Assembly (NCBI GenBank): GCA_903906365.1
Contig: CAIVKC010000041.1
Span: 174,272 to 238,271, forward strand
Direction: 5' to 3'
DNA from: an uncultured Bacteroidota bacterium
GTDB lineage: Bacteria; Bacteroidota; Bacteroidia; Chitinophagales; Chitinophagaceae
Length of the DNA: 64,000 bases
Position numbers and translations under genes: made by a program. Each line of letters begins with the position of its first letter. Within the stretch, counting starts at the first letter, position 1. Below, one piece after another: positions 27,272-36,581 of this stretch. The notes beneath the pieces were generated by a model. The model had not been told where the DNA came from and did not search any database. It saw nothing but the letters and a program-made list of their open reading frames with translations.

Positions 27272-28582
27272 ATGGATACATGCAGGTTCTCACTCTTTGC
27301 CCTGATATGGCTGTTGGCCCATTCCGCCGTCCTTTCCCAGGTTGCTTCCCCGGAGGGAAGCTTTCAGGTCAGTAAGGACCGAATCAGCCATAGAATAGAA
27401 GCGCTCTCCAAATTTGGCCACGATAGCATTGGCCGCAATTACCGTGTTGCTTACAGCCAGGGGGACCTGGAAGGCCGCGCCTATTTCATGGGCCTGATGA
27501 AAGCGGCCGGACTGGAAGTTTCTATTGATTATGCAGGTAATATCATTGGCAAACGGGCCGGTAAGTTTCCTTCCGGCAAGTACATCACCTTCGGCTCCCA
27601 TATAGATATGGTTCCCAATGGAGGAAATTACGACGGCTGCGTGGGTTCTATCGGGGCCCTGGAAGTCATTGAAGTACTACAGGAACATCATTACCTAACC
27701 AATCATCCCCTGGAAGTCATCATTTTTTCCAATGAAGAGGGAGGGGAAATAGGAAGTCACGGCTTCCACCGGAATTTGTCTGCGGCCTCCCTGAAGGAGA
27801 AAAGTAACAGCGGGCTGCTCATTGCAGACGGCATACGAAGGGTAGGCGGCAACCCGGACAGCCTGGAGCGTATTCATAATCCTGCCGGAGAACTGGCGGC
27901 CTACCTTGAATTGCATATCGAACAGGGGGGTATACTGGAAAAGGAAAAGCGGGATATCGGGGTAGTGGAGGGCATTGTAGGTATTGAGGAATGGGAATGC
28001 ACCGTGGAGGGTATGGCCAACCATGCCGGCACCACACCGATGAACCAGCGACAGGATGCCCTGCTGGCCGCAGCCCGGCTGATTATTTCCGTGCATGAAG
28101 CCGTCAATAGTTACCAGGGCAGGCAGGTGGGTAATATTGGTCGTATAACGGCTTTGCCAGGCGCGCCCAATGTTGTTCCGGGCAGGGTAATCATGAGCCT
28201 GGAACTGAGGGACCTGTCCAAAGCAAAAATCGACAGCATGTTCCAAAATATTGAAACAAGGGCCGCCGCCATTGCCGGGAGTTCGGGTACCAGGATCAGC
28301 TTCCGTAACCTTAACCTCGGTTCCACCCCGGAACTGATGAATCCGGACATCCAGCAAGCCATCATGGCTTCAGCCACCAGGCTGGGCCTGTCCTATAAAG
28401 TGATGCCAAGCGGGGCGGGTCACGATGCCCAGGAAATGGCCCAGGTCGTCCCCTCGGGCATGATATTCATTCCCAGCCAGGGAGGAATCAGCCATTCGCC
28501 CAGGGAATATTCCACCCCCGGGGATATGGCCAATGGGGCAGGTGTACTGCTGCAGACCATTCTGGCACTCGACAAAAAGTGA
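27272..28582 (+). CDS. Exported M20-family amidohydrolase (allantoate/N-carbamoyl amino acid hydrolase type)
   Basis: The product (436 residues) has a short Sec signal (FSLFALIWLLAHSAVLSQ) and then a zinc-dependent hydrolase of the AmaB/HyuC/AllC branch of M20. The metal site residues are visible in GSHIDMVPNGGNYDG (His and bridging Asp), SNEEGGEIGSHGF (Glu-Glu), and the later GAGHDAQEMAQ and GGISHSPREY (His). The dimerisation lid with GMANHAGTTPMNQRQDAL is characteristic. Family members cleave ureido or carbamoyl amides; an exported form suggests a peptide- or purine-derived substrate in the periplasm. It ends 16 bases from the convergent nadB. Confidence 0.85.
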   Translation: MDTCRFSLFALIWLLAHSAVLSQVASPEGSFQVSKDRISHRIEALSKFGHDSIGRNYRVAYSQGDLEGRAYFMGLMKAAGLEVSIDYAGNIIGKRAGKFPSGKYITFGSHIDMVPNGGNYDGCVGSIGALEVIEVLQEHHYLTNHPLEVIIFSNEEGGEIGSHGFHRNLSAASLKEKSNSGLLIADGIRRVGGNPDSLERIHNPAGELAAYLELHIEQGGILEKEKRDIGVVEGIVGIEEWECTVEGMANHAGTTPMNQRQDALLAAARLIISVHEAVNSYQGRQVGNIGRITALPGAPNVVPGRVIMSLELRDLSKAKIDSMFQNIETRAAAIAGSSGTRISFRNLNLGSTPELMNPDIQQAIMASATRLGLSYKVMPSGAGHDAQEMAQVVPSGMIFIPSQGGISHSPREYSTPGDMANGAGVLLQTILALDKK

Positions 28583-28598
28583 AATGAGCCGCCTGTGA

Positions 28599-30197
28599 CT
28601 AAAGCACAATATTTTGCAGCAGGTCGCTTTTGAAAGGATAATCGGTATTGAAGTGAAGTCCCCGGCTTTCCTTGCGGAACTGTGCCCCTTTAACGATCAG
28701 ATATCCTACGGTGATCAGGTTCCTGGCTTCAGCCAGCTGAGGCGACACTTCAGTGGATTCATAAAGGGATTCTATTTCTTCGTGGAGGATGTCGAGTCTC
28801 TTCATGGCGCGCTGCAAACGGACATTGGTCCGCACAATGCCCACGTAATCGCTCATGAGCAGCTGGAGCTCCTTGATGCTTTGAGTGATTAGAATCATTT
28901 CCCTGGGCTGGGTGGTGCCTTCCGCATTCCAGTCCGGCACCATTTCATTGAATTTTATTTCCGCAACAGCTTCCACACCGTGTAAAAAGCAGCGGTGGCT
29001 GAATACCAGCGCCTCCAGCAGGGAATTACTGGCCAGGCGGTTGGCACCATGCAAGCCCGTGGAGGAGCATTCCCCGCAAGCGTACAGATTCTTCAGGGAA
29101 GTCCTTCCCCACACATCGGTCTTTATGCCGCCGCAGCTGTAGTGGGCTGCCGGGGCTACCGGTATCATATGGGTGGATACGTCAATACCGATGGACCGGC
29201 ATTTTTCGTAAATATTGGGAAAATGTTCGGTGAATTTTTCGGTACCCATATGTCTGCAGTCCAGGTATACATGTTCAACCCCGGCTTTCTTCATTTCCGA
29301 ATCGATGGCCCTTGCTACTATATCACGGGGAGCCAGGTCCTTACGAGGGTCGTATTTTTCCATAAAGGCGTCCCCGTCCAGATTGCGCAGGATACCCCCG
29401 TCCCCCCGGACAGCTTCTGTAATCAGGAAGGAGGGGCTGACCCCTGGTTCATAGAGGGCCGTGGGATGAAACTGTATGAATTCCATGTTTTCTATCCGGC
29501 CCTTTGCCCGGTACACCATGGCAATGCCGTCTCCGGTGGCAATCTTGGGGTTGGTCGTTGTACGGTATACCTGCCCGTTACCCCCGGTAGCAAACAGGGT
29601 GATTCGGGAAAGGATCTTAATGATTCGGTTGGTGCGCAGGTCGAGCGCATATACCCCATAGCATTCGATATCCGGGGTCGCCTTGGTAACCAGGTATCCC
29701 AGGTGGTGCTGGGTGATAATATCAACGACGAAACAGTGTTTGATGATTTCTATGTTTTGCTGGCGGCCCACCGTCTCCAGCAGGGCCCTCTCTATTTCCT
29801 TGCCGGTGATGTCCTTGTGGTGCAGGATTCGGAATTCGGAATGGCCGCCTTCGCGGCCCAGTTTGTAATCACCATCGGGATCCTTGTCAAAACGGGTTCC
29901 CCATTCTATGATTTCAGCGATGCGTTCCGGACCCTCGGTAACAACAATTTCTACGGCCTCCCGGTTGCAGAGACCATCTCCGGCGATTAAAGTATCCTGA
30001 ATATGTTTTTCATAGCTGTCGTGTTCCAGGTCGGTAACCCCGGCGATGCCACCCTGTGCATATTTCGTATTGGTTTCGTCGGCCCGGGTCTTGGTAATGA
30101 CCAGCACTTTTTTATCGGGAAAATGCTGCGCAACTTTCAGGGCATAACTCAGCCCGGCAATACCGGAGCCCACGACCAGGAAATCTGTTTTAATCAT
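28599..30197 (-). CDS. nadB: L-aspartate oxidase
   Basis: The product (532 residues) oxidises L-aspartate to iminoaspartate, the first step of de novo NAD synthesis. FLVVGSGIAGLSYAL is the FAD motif at residue 6; GGIAGV, HSEFRILHHKDITGKE, EFIQFHPTALY (catalytic block), RGDGGILRN, APRDIVARAI with the active-site arginine, HYSCGGIKTD and the GLHGANRLASNSLLEALVF FAD-binding block appear in the order found in NadB rather than in SdhA. NadA and NadC are not adjacent. Length is normal. Confidence 0.95.
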   Translation of the reverse strand: MIKTDFLVVGSGIAGLSYALKVAQHFPDKKVLVITKTRADETNTKYAQGGIAGVTDLEHDSYEKHIQDTLIAGDGLCNREAVEIVVTEGPERIAEIIEWGTRFDKDPDGDYKLGREGGHSEFRILHHKDITGKEIERALLETVGRQQNIEIIKHCFVVDIITQHHLGYLVTKATPDIECYGVYALDLRTNRIIKILSRITLFATGGNGQVYRTTTNPKIATGDGIAMVYRAKGRIENMEFIQFHPTALYEPGVSPSFLITEAVRGDGGILRNLDGDAFMEKYDPRKDLAPRDIVARAIDSEMKKAGVEHVYLDCRHMGTEKFTEHFPNIYEKCRSIGIDVSTHMIPVAPAAHYSCGGIKTDVWGRTSLKNLYACGECSSTGLHGANRLASNSLLEALVFSHRCFLHGVEAVAEIKFNEMVPDWNAEGTTQPREMILITQSIKELQLLMSDYVGIVRTNVRLQRAMKRLDILHEEIESLYESTEVSPQLAEARNLITVGYLIVKGAQFRKESRGLHFNTDYPFKSDLLQNIVL

Positions 30198-30212
30198 AAT
30201 ATAAATTGCCGC

Positions 30213-30220
30213 TAAAGTTA
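30213..30220 (-). promoter_or_regulatory. Possible -7 box (TAACTTTA) for nadB
   Basis: Minus-strand TAACTTTA lies 15 bases upstream of the nadB ATG, one mismatch from TAnnTTTG. Confidence 0.4.
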
Positions 30221-30228
30221 GGGATTAT

Positions 30229-30906
30229 TCAAGGAACCTCCAGATACCTAAGGCACCCCAGCACCATCAGGAGTTGTGCCATGGCATAGGATGACATGAC
30301 CAGGATTGCGCCCAGGGGTAGGGGATGATAGAACCTGCCGATGGCCAGCAGGGAATCGGAAATAAGGAACAACCAGGCTCCCCAGGCGCATAACCTGCCG
30401 GCCGGCTGGTTTCCGGGACCATAGACCCGAAGGGCAGCAAGGACCATCCAGCACAGGGCCGTGGAGTATAGCAGTACGGGAATGCGTAAAGGTCCCAGCA
30501 CCGGGAACAAAAACAACAGCAGGCCCGCGACCCAGATAATCACCATCAGGTTCATCCCTGTTTTTTGGGGGGGCCGTTGTGCAGGGAGGCTGAGGGGTAC
30601 CCCCCTGAAAAAAAAGATGTAACAGATATGGGCAGCCAGGAAACTCCCAAGGCCCGCCATAAACCATCCACCCCCGTTTTCGTCCGCCAGCAAAAATACA
30701 TCCCCGAGCAGGGAACCCAGCAGGGCGCCTAACAACACAAAGAAGCCTTTGCGGGTATGGCTGACCGATGCCATCATATAGGCAGCGAGCAGGGCCACGA
30801 TCAATGGTTTGGTGAAATAGCGCAGTCCGTTCCAGCCAAACCCGATGGAACACAGATCCGCCAGGGTGTCGGCCGCAAAAAGATATAGCCATACCGTAGC
30901 TCGCAT
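30229..30906 (-). CDS. YhhN/TMEM86-family membrane protein (lysoplasmalogenase-like)
   Basis: The product (225 residues) is almost entirely hydrophobic with about seven to eight transmembrane helices. It carries the YhhN family blocks: RYFTKPLIVALLAAY near 30, GSLLGDVFLL near 65-75 with the conserved aspartate, FMAGLGSFLAAHICYI near 82-97, and SDSLLAIGRF near 185 with the second Asp. Animal TMEM86B hydrolyses the vinyl-ether bond of lysoplasmalogen; bacterial roles are mostly unproven. It sits 22 bases downstream of a lipoprotein gene on the same strand, so they may be co-transcribed. Confidence 0.82.
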   Translation of the reverse strand: MRATVWLYLFAADTLADLCSIGFGWNGLRYFTKPLIVALLAAYMMASVSHTRKGFFVLLGALLGSLLGDVFLLADENGGGWFMAGLGSFLAAHICYIFFFRGVPLSLPAQRPPQKTGMNLMVIIWVAGLLLFLFPVLGPLRIPVLLYSTALCWMVLAALRVYGPGNQPAGRLCAWGAWLFLISDSLLAIGRFYHPLPLGAILVMSSYAMAQLLMVLGCLRYLEVP

Positions 30907-30927
30907 ATCGGGGGACTGAGGGCTGAT

Positions 30928-31701
30928 TTAATACTCTATGCTGTACTCAAATTTCTGCGGGTTATTAAGCATCTCCACCAGGTTGTATTTGATGACGACG
31001 GTTTTCTTGTCATCGGAGACCCTGGCAATGGGGTTGTCTACCTTTTTTACGGCACGTGGCAAATGCAGGGTAATGGTATAGGGGATTTCAACGCCCATAT
31101 TGCCTGCATCTTTCATCTGGCTGAACTGCGGGTTGTCAACCAGGGCCTTTAACTTTTCCTGGTTTACTTTCCTGGATATGTTGCCGTCCCTGCTCCTGAA
31201 ATCGTAGAGGTTGTTGAACTGGGACATATCTGGCCCCGGCATGCTACCGGCTGCGCCTTCTTCCTTGCCTCCACTCATGCTTTTGAGGAGTTGACCTGTG
31301 CCCAGGGAACCATCCCCCAGGGAAGCGTAGAGGGTCTGGAGGTTATCCAGGTTCCTGAATGGGAAATTCATATCCGTATTGAAGAGCTTTTTATCCATGT
31401 TCAGCTTCATGGAAATCTTTCCATTCTTTACCAGCGCTTTTTTTTCCTCGGAAATCGCAGAGGAAGTATCCACCAGGTTTTTAAAATATACCGTGGTGTC
31501 CATCATCCTATTGGGAAGCTGCTTTTCCATTTCCTCCTTGCCAACATAATTTTGTATCAAATCCAGCATCTGGCTCATGTCCATATGGGTGGTCCACTGG
31601 CCGCTTCCGTCCTTTTTCACCTCAATGTCTTCATTGATCTCAATACAGCTGCTCAGGCAAAGAAGCAGGGCCGCCGGCAACAGGAACTTTCTGAATGTCA
31701 T
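30928..31701 (-). CDS. Lipoprotein of unknown function
   Basis: The product (257 residues) has a type II signal (KFLLPAALLLCLSSC) with lipidated Cys19, followed by IEINEDIEVKKDGSGQWTTH. The mature part has no catalytic motif I recognise; it is rich in Lys, Asp, Met and Asn, with beta-strand-like ends (VVIKYNLVEMLNN). The opening resembles other Bacteroidota lipoproteins that begin with an EDIEVKKDGSG-type strand. It lies 21 bases upstream of the YhhN-like gene. It probably sits in the inner leaflet of the outer membrane or the periplasmic face. Confidence 0.7.
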   Translation of the reverse strand: MTFRKFLLPAALLLCLSSCIEINEDIEVKKDGSGQWTTHMDMSQMLDLIQNYVGKEEMEKQLPNRMMDTTVYFKNLVDTSSAISEEKKALVKNGKISMKLNMDKKLFNTDMNFPFRNLDNLQTLYASLGDGSLGTGQLLKSMSGGKEEGAAGSMPGPDMSQFNNLYDFRSRDGNISRKVNQEKLKALVDNPQFSQMKDAGNMGVEIPYTITLHLPRAVKKVDNPIARVSDDKKTVVIKYNLVEMLNNPQKFEYSIEY

Positions 31702-31854
31702 AATGATATGCTTTTATATTTGGCAATTTAAGGGTTTTAAAGAGCCTGATATCCAATTAAAAAGGTAAATGTTTGTGAATCCCGGTCATATAACATCCCG
31801 GTCAGGATCTTGTTAGGACGGTTTCCCGTTGGGCTGTCCGGGCCCGGCCTGCCA

Positions 31855-33834
31855 TCAGGGCTCTATCCAGGCATCGCTTTCTTTGAGCAGGCTTATGAGC
31901 GCTTCCACGGCAATATCACTGCTGACGCCTCTTTTGACCACTTCCTTGCCTCGATAAAGGGTGATTTTGCCAGGCCCGCTGCCCACATAGCCAAAATCCG
32001 CATCCGCCATTTCTCCGGGGCCGTTGACAATGCATCCCATGATGGCAATCTTTACCCCCTTGAGGTGATGGGTGACCGAACGTATCCTGGCCGTAGTTTC
32101 CTGCAGGTCAAAGAGGGTCCTGCCACAGGAAGGACAGGAAATGTATTCGGTCTTGGAAATCCTTGTCCGGGTAGCCTGCAGGATGGAAAAGGAGGTATTG
32201 TTGAGGAACTGGTGGTTGTCCTTGTTTTCCAGATAGGTTCTTCCGCTGACCTTTATATTTCGGATGGAAGAGGGGTCATTGAGCAGCCATATCCCGTCAC
32301 CCATCCCATCGAGCAGCAGGGCACCGGCTTCGGCCGAAAAATGGATGAGTTCCTCATCGATGGTGGCTTCGTTACATTCCACCTGTATAATTACCGGGCA
32401 GGGTATATCCTGATTCATCAGTTCCATGATAAACCGTCTTACCGAAGCCATTGCAAGCGGGTTGGAAGACCATACGCAAAGCACAACATTGTTGTTGTTG
32501 CGGATTTCCTGCAGTACCTGCAGCGCTTCGGGCTTGTCCGCGTCAATGGCCACAAAGTTGAGACTGACTGATCTTTCATTGGCCAGGGTGAATTCATTAC
32601 CCTGGAACAGGGGAAAATGTTTTTCCTTGTCCGGGGTGGCCAGCCAGGTTTTATAATTGCAGATGATCCGCAGAGGTCCCGGTAAAGGAAAGGAGGGCAT
32701 GGAATCGGCCGTATAGATATAATCTGCTGCCCCATCCCCGATATGCCACTTATCCAGGCGTTCATCGTAGGTATAGCCCACAGACTGCAGTTGCCGCCGG
32801 TTCAGATCCTGTGTTTTCCTGAAATCGGCCACTACGACCGGTACCTGTTTTCCGCCGATATTCACCATGGCAAAACTCTCCCGCCTTTTGTGTTCAAAAG
32901 GTGAATAGGGGATCTTTTCGATGGCGGGAATGCTGCCTTCCTTATTATTTCTGCCGCCGTAGCGGCGCACAAGATCCCGGCACACGGGCACTTCAAATTC
33001 CGGGTCCTCAGTCAGGGACACGCGAATGGTATCCCCAATGCCATCCTCCAGGAGGGTTCCGATGCCGATGGCTGATTTAATTCGGCCGTCTTCGCCGTCC
33101 CCGGCTTCCGTCACACCCAGGTGAAGGGGGTAGCATTCCCCAAATTCCTCCTCCATTTTTGACACCAGCAGGCGGTAAGCCGCTACCATCACCAGCGGAT
33201 TGCTGGATTTCATACTGAGCACTATATTATGATACTGCTCTGCGCGGGCCACCCGCAAAAACTCCATCGCACTCTCCACCATACCCATGGGCGTATCCCC
33301 ATAGCGGCTCATGATACGGTCGGAGAGGGATCCGTGGTTGGTACCGATGCGCATGGCCGTGCCATATTCTCGGCATATTTTAACCAAGGGCGTAAATCGC
33401 TCGCGGATCCGCTCTGTTTCCTCCAGGTACTGGGCATCCGTATATTCAATGAATTCAAATTTTTTCTTATCAATATAGTTTCCCGGATTAATCCTCACTT
33501 TCTCAACAATCCTTGCCGCGATTTCAGCTGCGTTGGGCGTAAAATGGATATCTGCCACCAGCGGCGTATGGTAACCCCTTCTGCGCAGCTCATTTTTAAT
33601 GTTTAAGAGGTTCTCCGCCTCGTTTTTGGAAGGAGCGGTAATACGGACCAGCTCTGCCCCTGCCTCAATGCAGCGGATGGACTGTTCAACCGTTGCCAGG
33701 GTGTCCATGGTATCGGTAGTAGTCATGGTCTGCACCCGGATGGGATGGTTGTTGCCCAGTAATAGATCACCGACTCTTACTTCGATGGTTTTTAACCTGC
33801 TGTATTGGGTGAGCGAGTTGCAGTATGATTGCAT
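31855..33834 (-). CDS. ispG: 4-hydroxy-3-methylbut-2-enyl diphosphate synthase, long form
   Basis: The product (659 residues) makes HMBPP in the non-mevalonate isoprenoid pathway with a 4Fe-4S cluster. The N-terminal TIM barrel is seen in VRVGDLLLGNNHPIRVQTMT and VADIHFTPNAAEIAARIVEK; the C-terminal cluster domain has CPSCGRTLFDLQ and MGCIVNGPGEMADADFGYVG, giving three cysteines and a glutamate as ligands. The roughly 250-residue insertion between them makes this the three-domain form known from plants, Chlamydia and Bacteroidota. A consensus -7 box lies 34 bases upstream. All expected residues look present. Confidence 0.95.
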   Translation of the reverse strand: MQSYCNSLTQYSRLKTIEVRVGDLLLGNNHPIRVQTMTTTDTMDTLATVEQSIRCIEAGAELVRITAPSKNEAENLLNIKNELRRRGYHTPLVADIHFTPNAAEIAARIVEKVRINPGNYIDKKKFEFIEYTDAQYLEETERIRERFTPLVKICREYGTAMRIGTNHGSLSDRIMSRYGDTPMGMVESAMEFLRVARAEQYHNIVLSMKSSNPLVMVAAYRLLVSKMEEEFGECYPLHLGVTEAGDGEDGRIKSAIGIGTLLEDGIGDTIRVSLTEDPEFEVPVCRDLVRRYGGRNNKEGSIPAIEKIPYSPFEHKRRESFAMVNIGGKQVPVVVADFRKTQDLNRRQLQSVGYTYDERLDKWHIGDGAADYIYTADSMPSFPLPGPLRIICNYKTWLATPDKEKHFPLFQGNEFTLANERSVSLNFVAIDADKPEALQVLQEIRNNNNVVLCVWSSNPLAMASVRRFIMELMNQDIPCPVIIQVECNEATIDEELIHFSAEAGALLLDGMGDGIWLLNDPSSIRNIKVSGRTYLENKDNHQFLNNTSFSILQATRTRISKTEYISCPSCGRTLFDLQETTARIRSVTHHLKGVKIAIMGCIVNGPGEMADADFGYVGSGPGKITLYRGKEVVKRGVSSDIAVEALISLLKESDAWIEP

Positions 33835-33868
33835 AACGGCTTATAAATGGTGGGGTGTGGTAATCTGT

Positions 33869-33876
33869 CAAAAATA
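33869..33876 (-). promoter_or_regulatory. Bacteroidota -7 box for ispG
   Basis: Minus-strand TATTTTTG is an exact TAnnTTTG match, 34 bases upstream of the ispG ATG. Confidence 0.5.
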
Positions 33877-33915
33877 ACAAACAAAACCGGAAGCTTGTTT
33901 TATCAAATCATCATC

Positions 33916-34584
33916 TTACCAATCCTTTTCAGGTTGGGAAAGGGACTTTACCTTATTCTGGTTCATTTTCTGCTGGGCGTCATTTTCCTTCTGCTGCAGG
34001 GCCTTGAGCAGCTGTTCCACCTGTTTTTTGGTCAGACGGCTCTGGGGTGGGGGCTGCTGTTTGTCCTGTTGGTCCTTCTGGTCCTTGTTTTCCTTTTTGT
34101 CCTGGTTTTTCTTGTCCTCTTTTTTGTCGTCCTTTTTATCCTGCTGCTGTTTATTTTTCAATTCCTGCAGCGCTTTCTGAAGATTTTCCCTGGCATCCTG
34201 GTCGGTGGGATCCAATTTGAGTGCGTCTTTCCAGGCGGCAATGCTTTCTTCCAGTTTTTGCTGTTTTATATTGGCTACCCCCTGGTTATAGAGGCTGTTT
34301 TCCCTGGTTTTGTCATTGTCAGCATGGTCAATGCTGTTTTGGTAGGATTTAACGGCCTCCTGGAATCCGTTCTTGCGGAACTGCGCATTGCCCAGGTTGT
34401 AATTGGCCGTGGGATCGTCGGGGGTTTTTTGTATGACTTTCTGGTATTGTTGCAGGGACTGGTCAAATTGTTTTTGTTTGTACCATTTGTTTCCGCTGCG
34501 TATCAGGGTATTGTCCGGCTGGGCAACAGCGTTTGCCATGAAAAAAAGCACCCAGGCCGCCGATAGGATAACATTCTTTTTCAA
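33916..34584 (-). CDS. TPR protein of the Bat operon type (BatC/BatE-like)
   Basis: The product (222 residues) has a signal peptide (VILSAAWVLFFMANAVAQ), then about three TPR units between residues 28 and 135 (QYQKVIQKTPDDPTANYNLG, VKSYQNSIDHADND, SIAAWKDALKLDPTDQDARE). The C-terminal third is a highly charged low-complexity Lys/Asp/Gln stretch with a coiled-coil-like end (KKQVEQLLKALQQKENDAQQ). Its ATG overlaps the batB stop by ATGA. In Bat operons this protein works with the von Willebrand factor proteins BatA and BatB; the operon is linked to oxidative stress tolerance in Bacteroides. Confidence 0.82.
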   Translation of the reverse strand: MKKNVILSAAWVLFFMANAVAQPDNTLIRSGNKWYKQKQFDQSLQQYQKVIQKTPDDPTANYNLGNAQFRKNGFQEAVKSYQNSIDHADNDKTRENSLYNQGVANIKQQKLEESIAAWKDALKLDPTDQDARENLQKALQELKNKQQQDKKDDKKEDKKNQDKKENKDQKDQQDKQQPPPQSRLTKKQVEQLLKALQQKENDAQQKMNQNKVKSLSQPEKDW

Positions 34585-35579
34585 GCCAGTTTCATTTTTC
34601 GTTCAGGAATAAAAAATTCCGCCACCAGCATCAGCAGCGCCACTGCCAGAAATACCTGGAAATAACTTTTGTAATCGATGTATTCGGCATCTGTCAGGGA
34701 TCTTTTTTCAATACCGTCCAGCTGCTGGGACAGCGTGATGAGGGCGTCGTCCATATTATCCAGGCGCAGGTAGATGCCATTGGTGGCATCGGAAAGCTGC
34801 TGCAGTTCAGCTTCGTTGAGTTTTGAAATCACCGTCTGTCCGTTTTCATCCTTTTTCAATTCATGGGTTACCGGGTCTACAATGGGTGAACCATCCGGGG
34901 ACCCTATACCCACGGTATTGATCATCACTCCTTGGCCGGCCAGTTCCTTGGCTACCTTCAGGGCATCGGGGTCATGGTCCTCCCCGTCGGAAATCAGTAC
35001 AATGGATTTATATTTTCGTTCCTTGCTGTTGAAAGAGGTATTGGCCATGCGCAGTGCTTCGGCAATGACGGTGCCCTGGGTGGGTACGGCATCGGGGCTG
35101 GCGTCCTGCACATACATTCTGGCGGCACTGTGGTCGGTGGTCAGTGGCATCTGCAGGTAGGCCCTGCCCGCAAAAAGTACCATGCCGATCCGGTCATTTT
35201 GCAGTTTATCCATCAGTTTGGTAAGGAGTTGCTTGGATCTTTCCAGGCGGCTCGGCTTGATATCCTGGGCGAGCATGCTCTTGCTCACATCGAGTACCAA
35301 CATGACATCCACGCCTTTGCGGTTGGTATTTTGGACCGAACCGGGTTGCTGGAAATTGGCAGCCCCGGTGACAATGGCCACAAAAGCCAGTACCAGCAGC
35401 AGGAATTTAAGGGCAAAAAGCCTCGGGGAGTAATTTTTGATCAGTTGGCTGACCAGACGGGGATCGCCAATTCGGGCGGCTGTTCTTTTTTTCCATTGCA
35501 GGATGAAAATGAACAGCAGCACCATAAAGGGAATGGCCGTCAGTCCCCAGAGAAAAAGGGTGTTTTCAAAACGAATCAA
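34581..35579 (-). CDS. batB: BatB-like von Willebrand factor A membrane protein
   Basis: The product (332 residues) has two N-terminal transmembrane helices (about 8-26 and 57-75), a von Willebrand factor A domain with the MIDAS start MLVLDVSKSM near 92-101, the threonine/aspartate blocks VPTQGTVIAEAL and IVLISDGEDHD, and a C-terminal helix (FLAVALLMLVAEFF). This layout is that of BatA/BatB; the long first loop and C-terminal anchor are as in BatB. The usual moxR, DUF58, batA and batD genes are absent on both sides. It is translationally coupled to the TPR gene. Confidence 0.88.
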   Translation of the reverse strand: MIRFENTLFLWGLTAIPFMVLLFIFILQWKKRTAARIGDPRLVSQLIKNYSPRLFALKFLLLVLAFVAIVTGAANFQQPGSVQNTNRKGVDVMLVLDVSKSMLAQDIKPSRLERSKQLLTKLMDKLQNDRIGMVLFAGRAYLQMPLTTDHSAARMYVQDASPDAVPTQGTVIAEALRMANTSFNSKERKYKSIVLISDGEDHDPDALKVAKELAGQGVMINTVGIGSPDGSPIVDPVTHELKKDENGQTVISKLNEAELQQLSDATNGIYLRLDNMDDALITLSQQLDGIEKRSLTDAEYIDYKSYFQVFLAVALLMLVAEFFIPERKMKLA

Positions 35580-35751
35580 TGCCTGTCGGGTTTGATATAC
35601 AAATCGTTGTTTTTCACAATATAGCGACTAAACCATGCAAAAAGAAAGCCAATTTACAGGAAGCCTGCTGCGGTATGACCAAAAGGAGGCCAGCGCTTCA
35701 GGTCCTGGCTGACCGGCAAAACGGGTCGCCCTGCCCCCTAGGGGCCGCGGG

Positions 35752-36564
35752 TTATTTTTTACCTTCCATAAAACCCAGTTCCTTGAGGATGTTTTTTAAG
35801 ATCCGCATCCTGACCTGCTTCATATCGATCTGGCTGTCAGGGGACTCCAGGTTGAGAACAAAGAAATAAGGATGTTTATTTTCCTCGATCCAGCCTACTA
35901 CCCAACCCAGTTCCCTGCCATCTTCCTTGCGGTCCCAGCCTGTTTTATAACTGAGTTTATAGTTGGCATTGTCTTCCTGCAGCATTACCTGCCGGACCAT
36001 TTCCTGGGTCCGCTGGTAAAAAGGCAGCTGGTCAAAGTATAATTTTTTTACAAGTCCCAGCTGTTCGTCAGGGGTAATCTTAAGGTGGTTGTTGAGCCAA
36101 AAGGAATCCACCGGGCCATTGATGTTTTTGTTGCCGTAATGCAGGGAGTCAATCCATTTTTTCATGGTATCCTTGCCAATCCGGCGGGCCACTTCCTGGA
36201 AGTAGGGTACGGCGGAAACCCTAAATGCCTGCTCAAAATTCAGGTCGCGGTTCCATTCGGCTTCGCTTCGTTTTAACCCATCCCAGGGAATCACCATTTT
36301 TTCGTCTTTGATCACGCCGCTCTGTATTCCAATGAGGGAATGTACGATCTTAAAGGTAGAGGCCGGGCTGAATGCACTGTCCCTGAACCGGGGCAGATTG
36401 TAAATGGTAAAACTGCCCTGTCCGTTGTCAAAGAGGCCAAAGCAACCCGCCACATGCTCCGCATCGAAATATTTTTGCAGCCCTTTGTCCTCAGATACAT
36501 TGTTGAGTGCGCAACCGGTCACCAGCAGGGATAGCAGGCAACAGGCAAAAGCCATTTTTAGCAT
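35752..36564 (-). CDS. Class D (OXA-type) beta-lactamase, lipoprotein form
   Basis: The product (270 residues from this start) carries the class D active-site series in order: PASTFKI (Ser and Lys of SxxK), SAV in RVSAVPYFQ (SxV), HYGNKN (YGN), and YKTGWD (KTG), plus GWVVGWIEE. The signal MAFACCLLSLLVTGC ends in a lipobox cysteine, so it is membrane-anchored in the periplasm. A longer frame begins at 36624, but a consensus promoter box lies at 36582-36589 and would fall inside it, so 36564 is preferred. Class D enzymes hydrolyse penicillins, some also carbapenems; the spectrum cannot be inferred. There are no mobile-element signs, so it looks like a resident chromosomal gene. Confidence 0.9.
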   Translation of the reverse strand: MLKMAFACCLLSLLVTGCALNNVSEDKGLQKYFDAEHVAGCFGLFDNGQGSFTIYNLPRFRDSAFSPASTFKIVHSLIGIQSGVIKDEKMVIPWDGLKRSEAEWNRDLNFEQAFRVSAVPYFQEVARRIGKDTMKKWIDSLHYGNKNINGPVDSFWLNNHLKITPDEQLGLVKKLYFDQLPFYQRTQEMVRQVMLQEDNANYKLSYKTGWDRKEDGRELGWVVGWIEENKHPYFFVLNLESPDSQIDMKQVRMRILKNILKELGFMEGKK

Positions 36565-36581
36565 CCTAGGTAATTTTTTCG

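Noticed and set aside
28995..29990. Long plus-strand frame of 331 codons opposite nadB
   Set aside because: It is fully antisense to a complete nadB with every motif; the translation has no recognisable domain.
31810..32571. Plus-strand frame of 253 codons opposite ispG, near a plus-strand TATATTTG at about 31713
   Set aside because: It is antisense to the intact cluster-binding end of ispG, and its translation shows no family signature.
33847..34566. Very hydrophobic plus-strand frame of 239 codons resembling a membrane protein
   Set aside because: It mirrors the Lys/Asp/Gln low-complexity codons of the TPR gene read backwards; hydrophobicity is an artefact of the complement.
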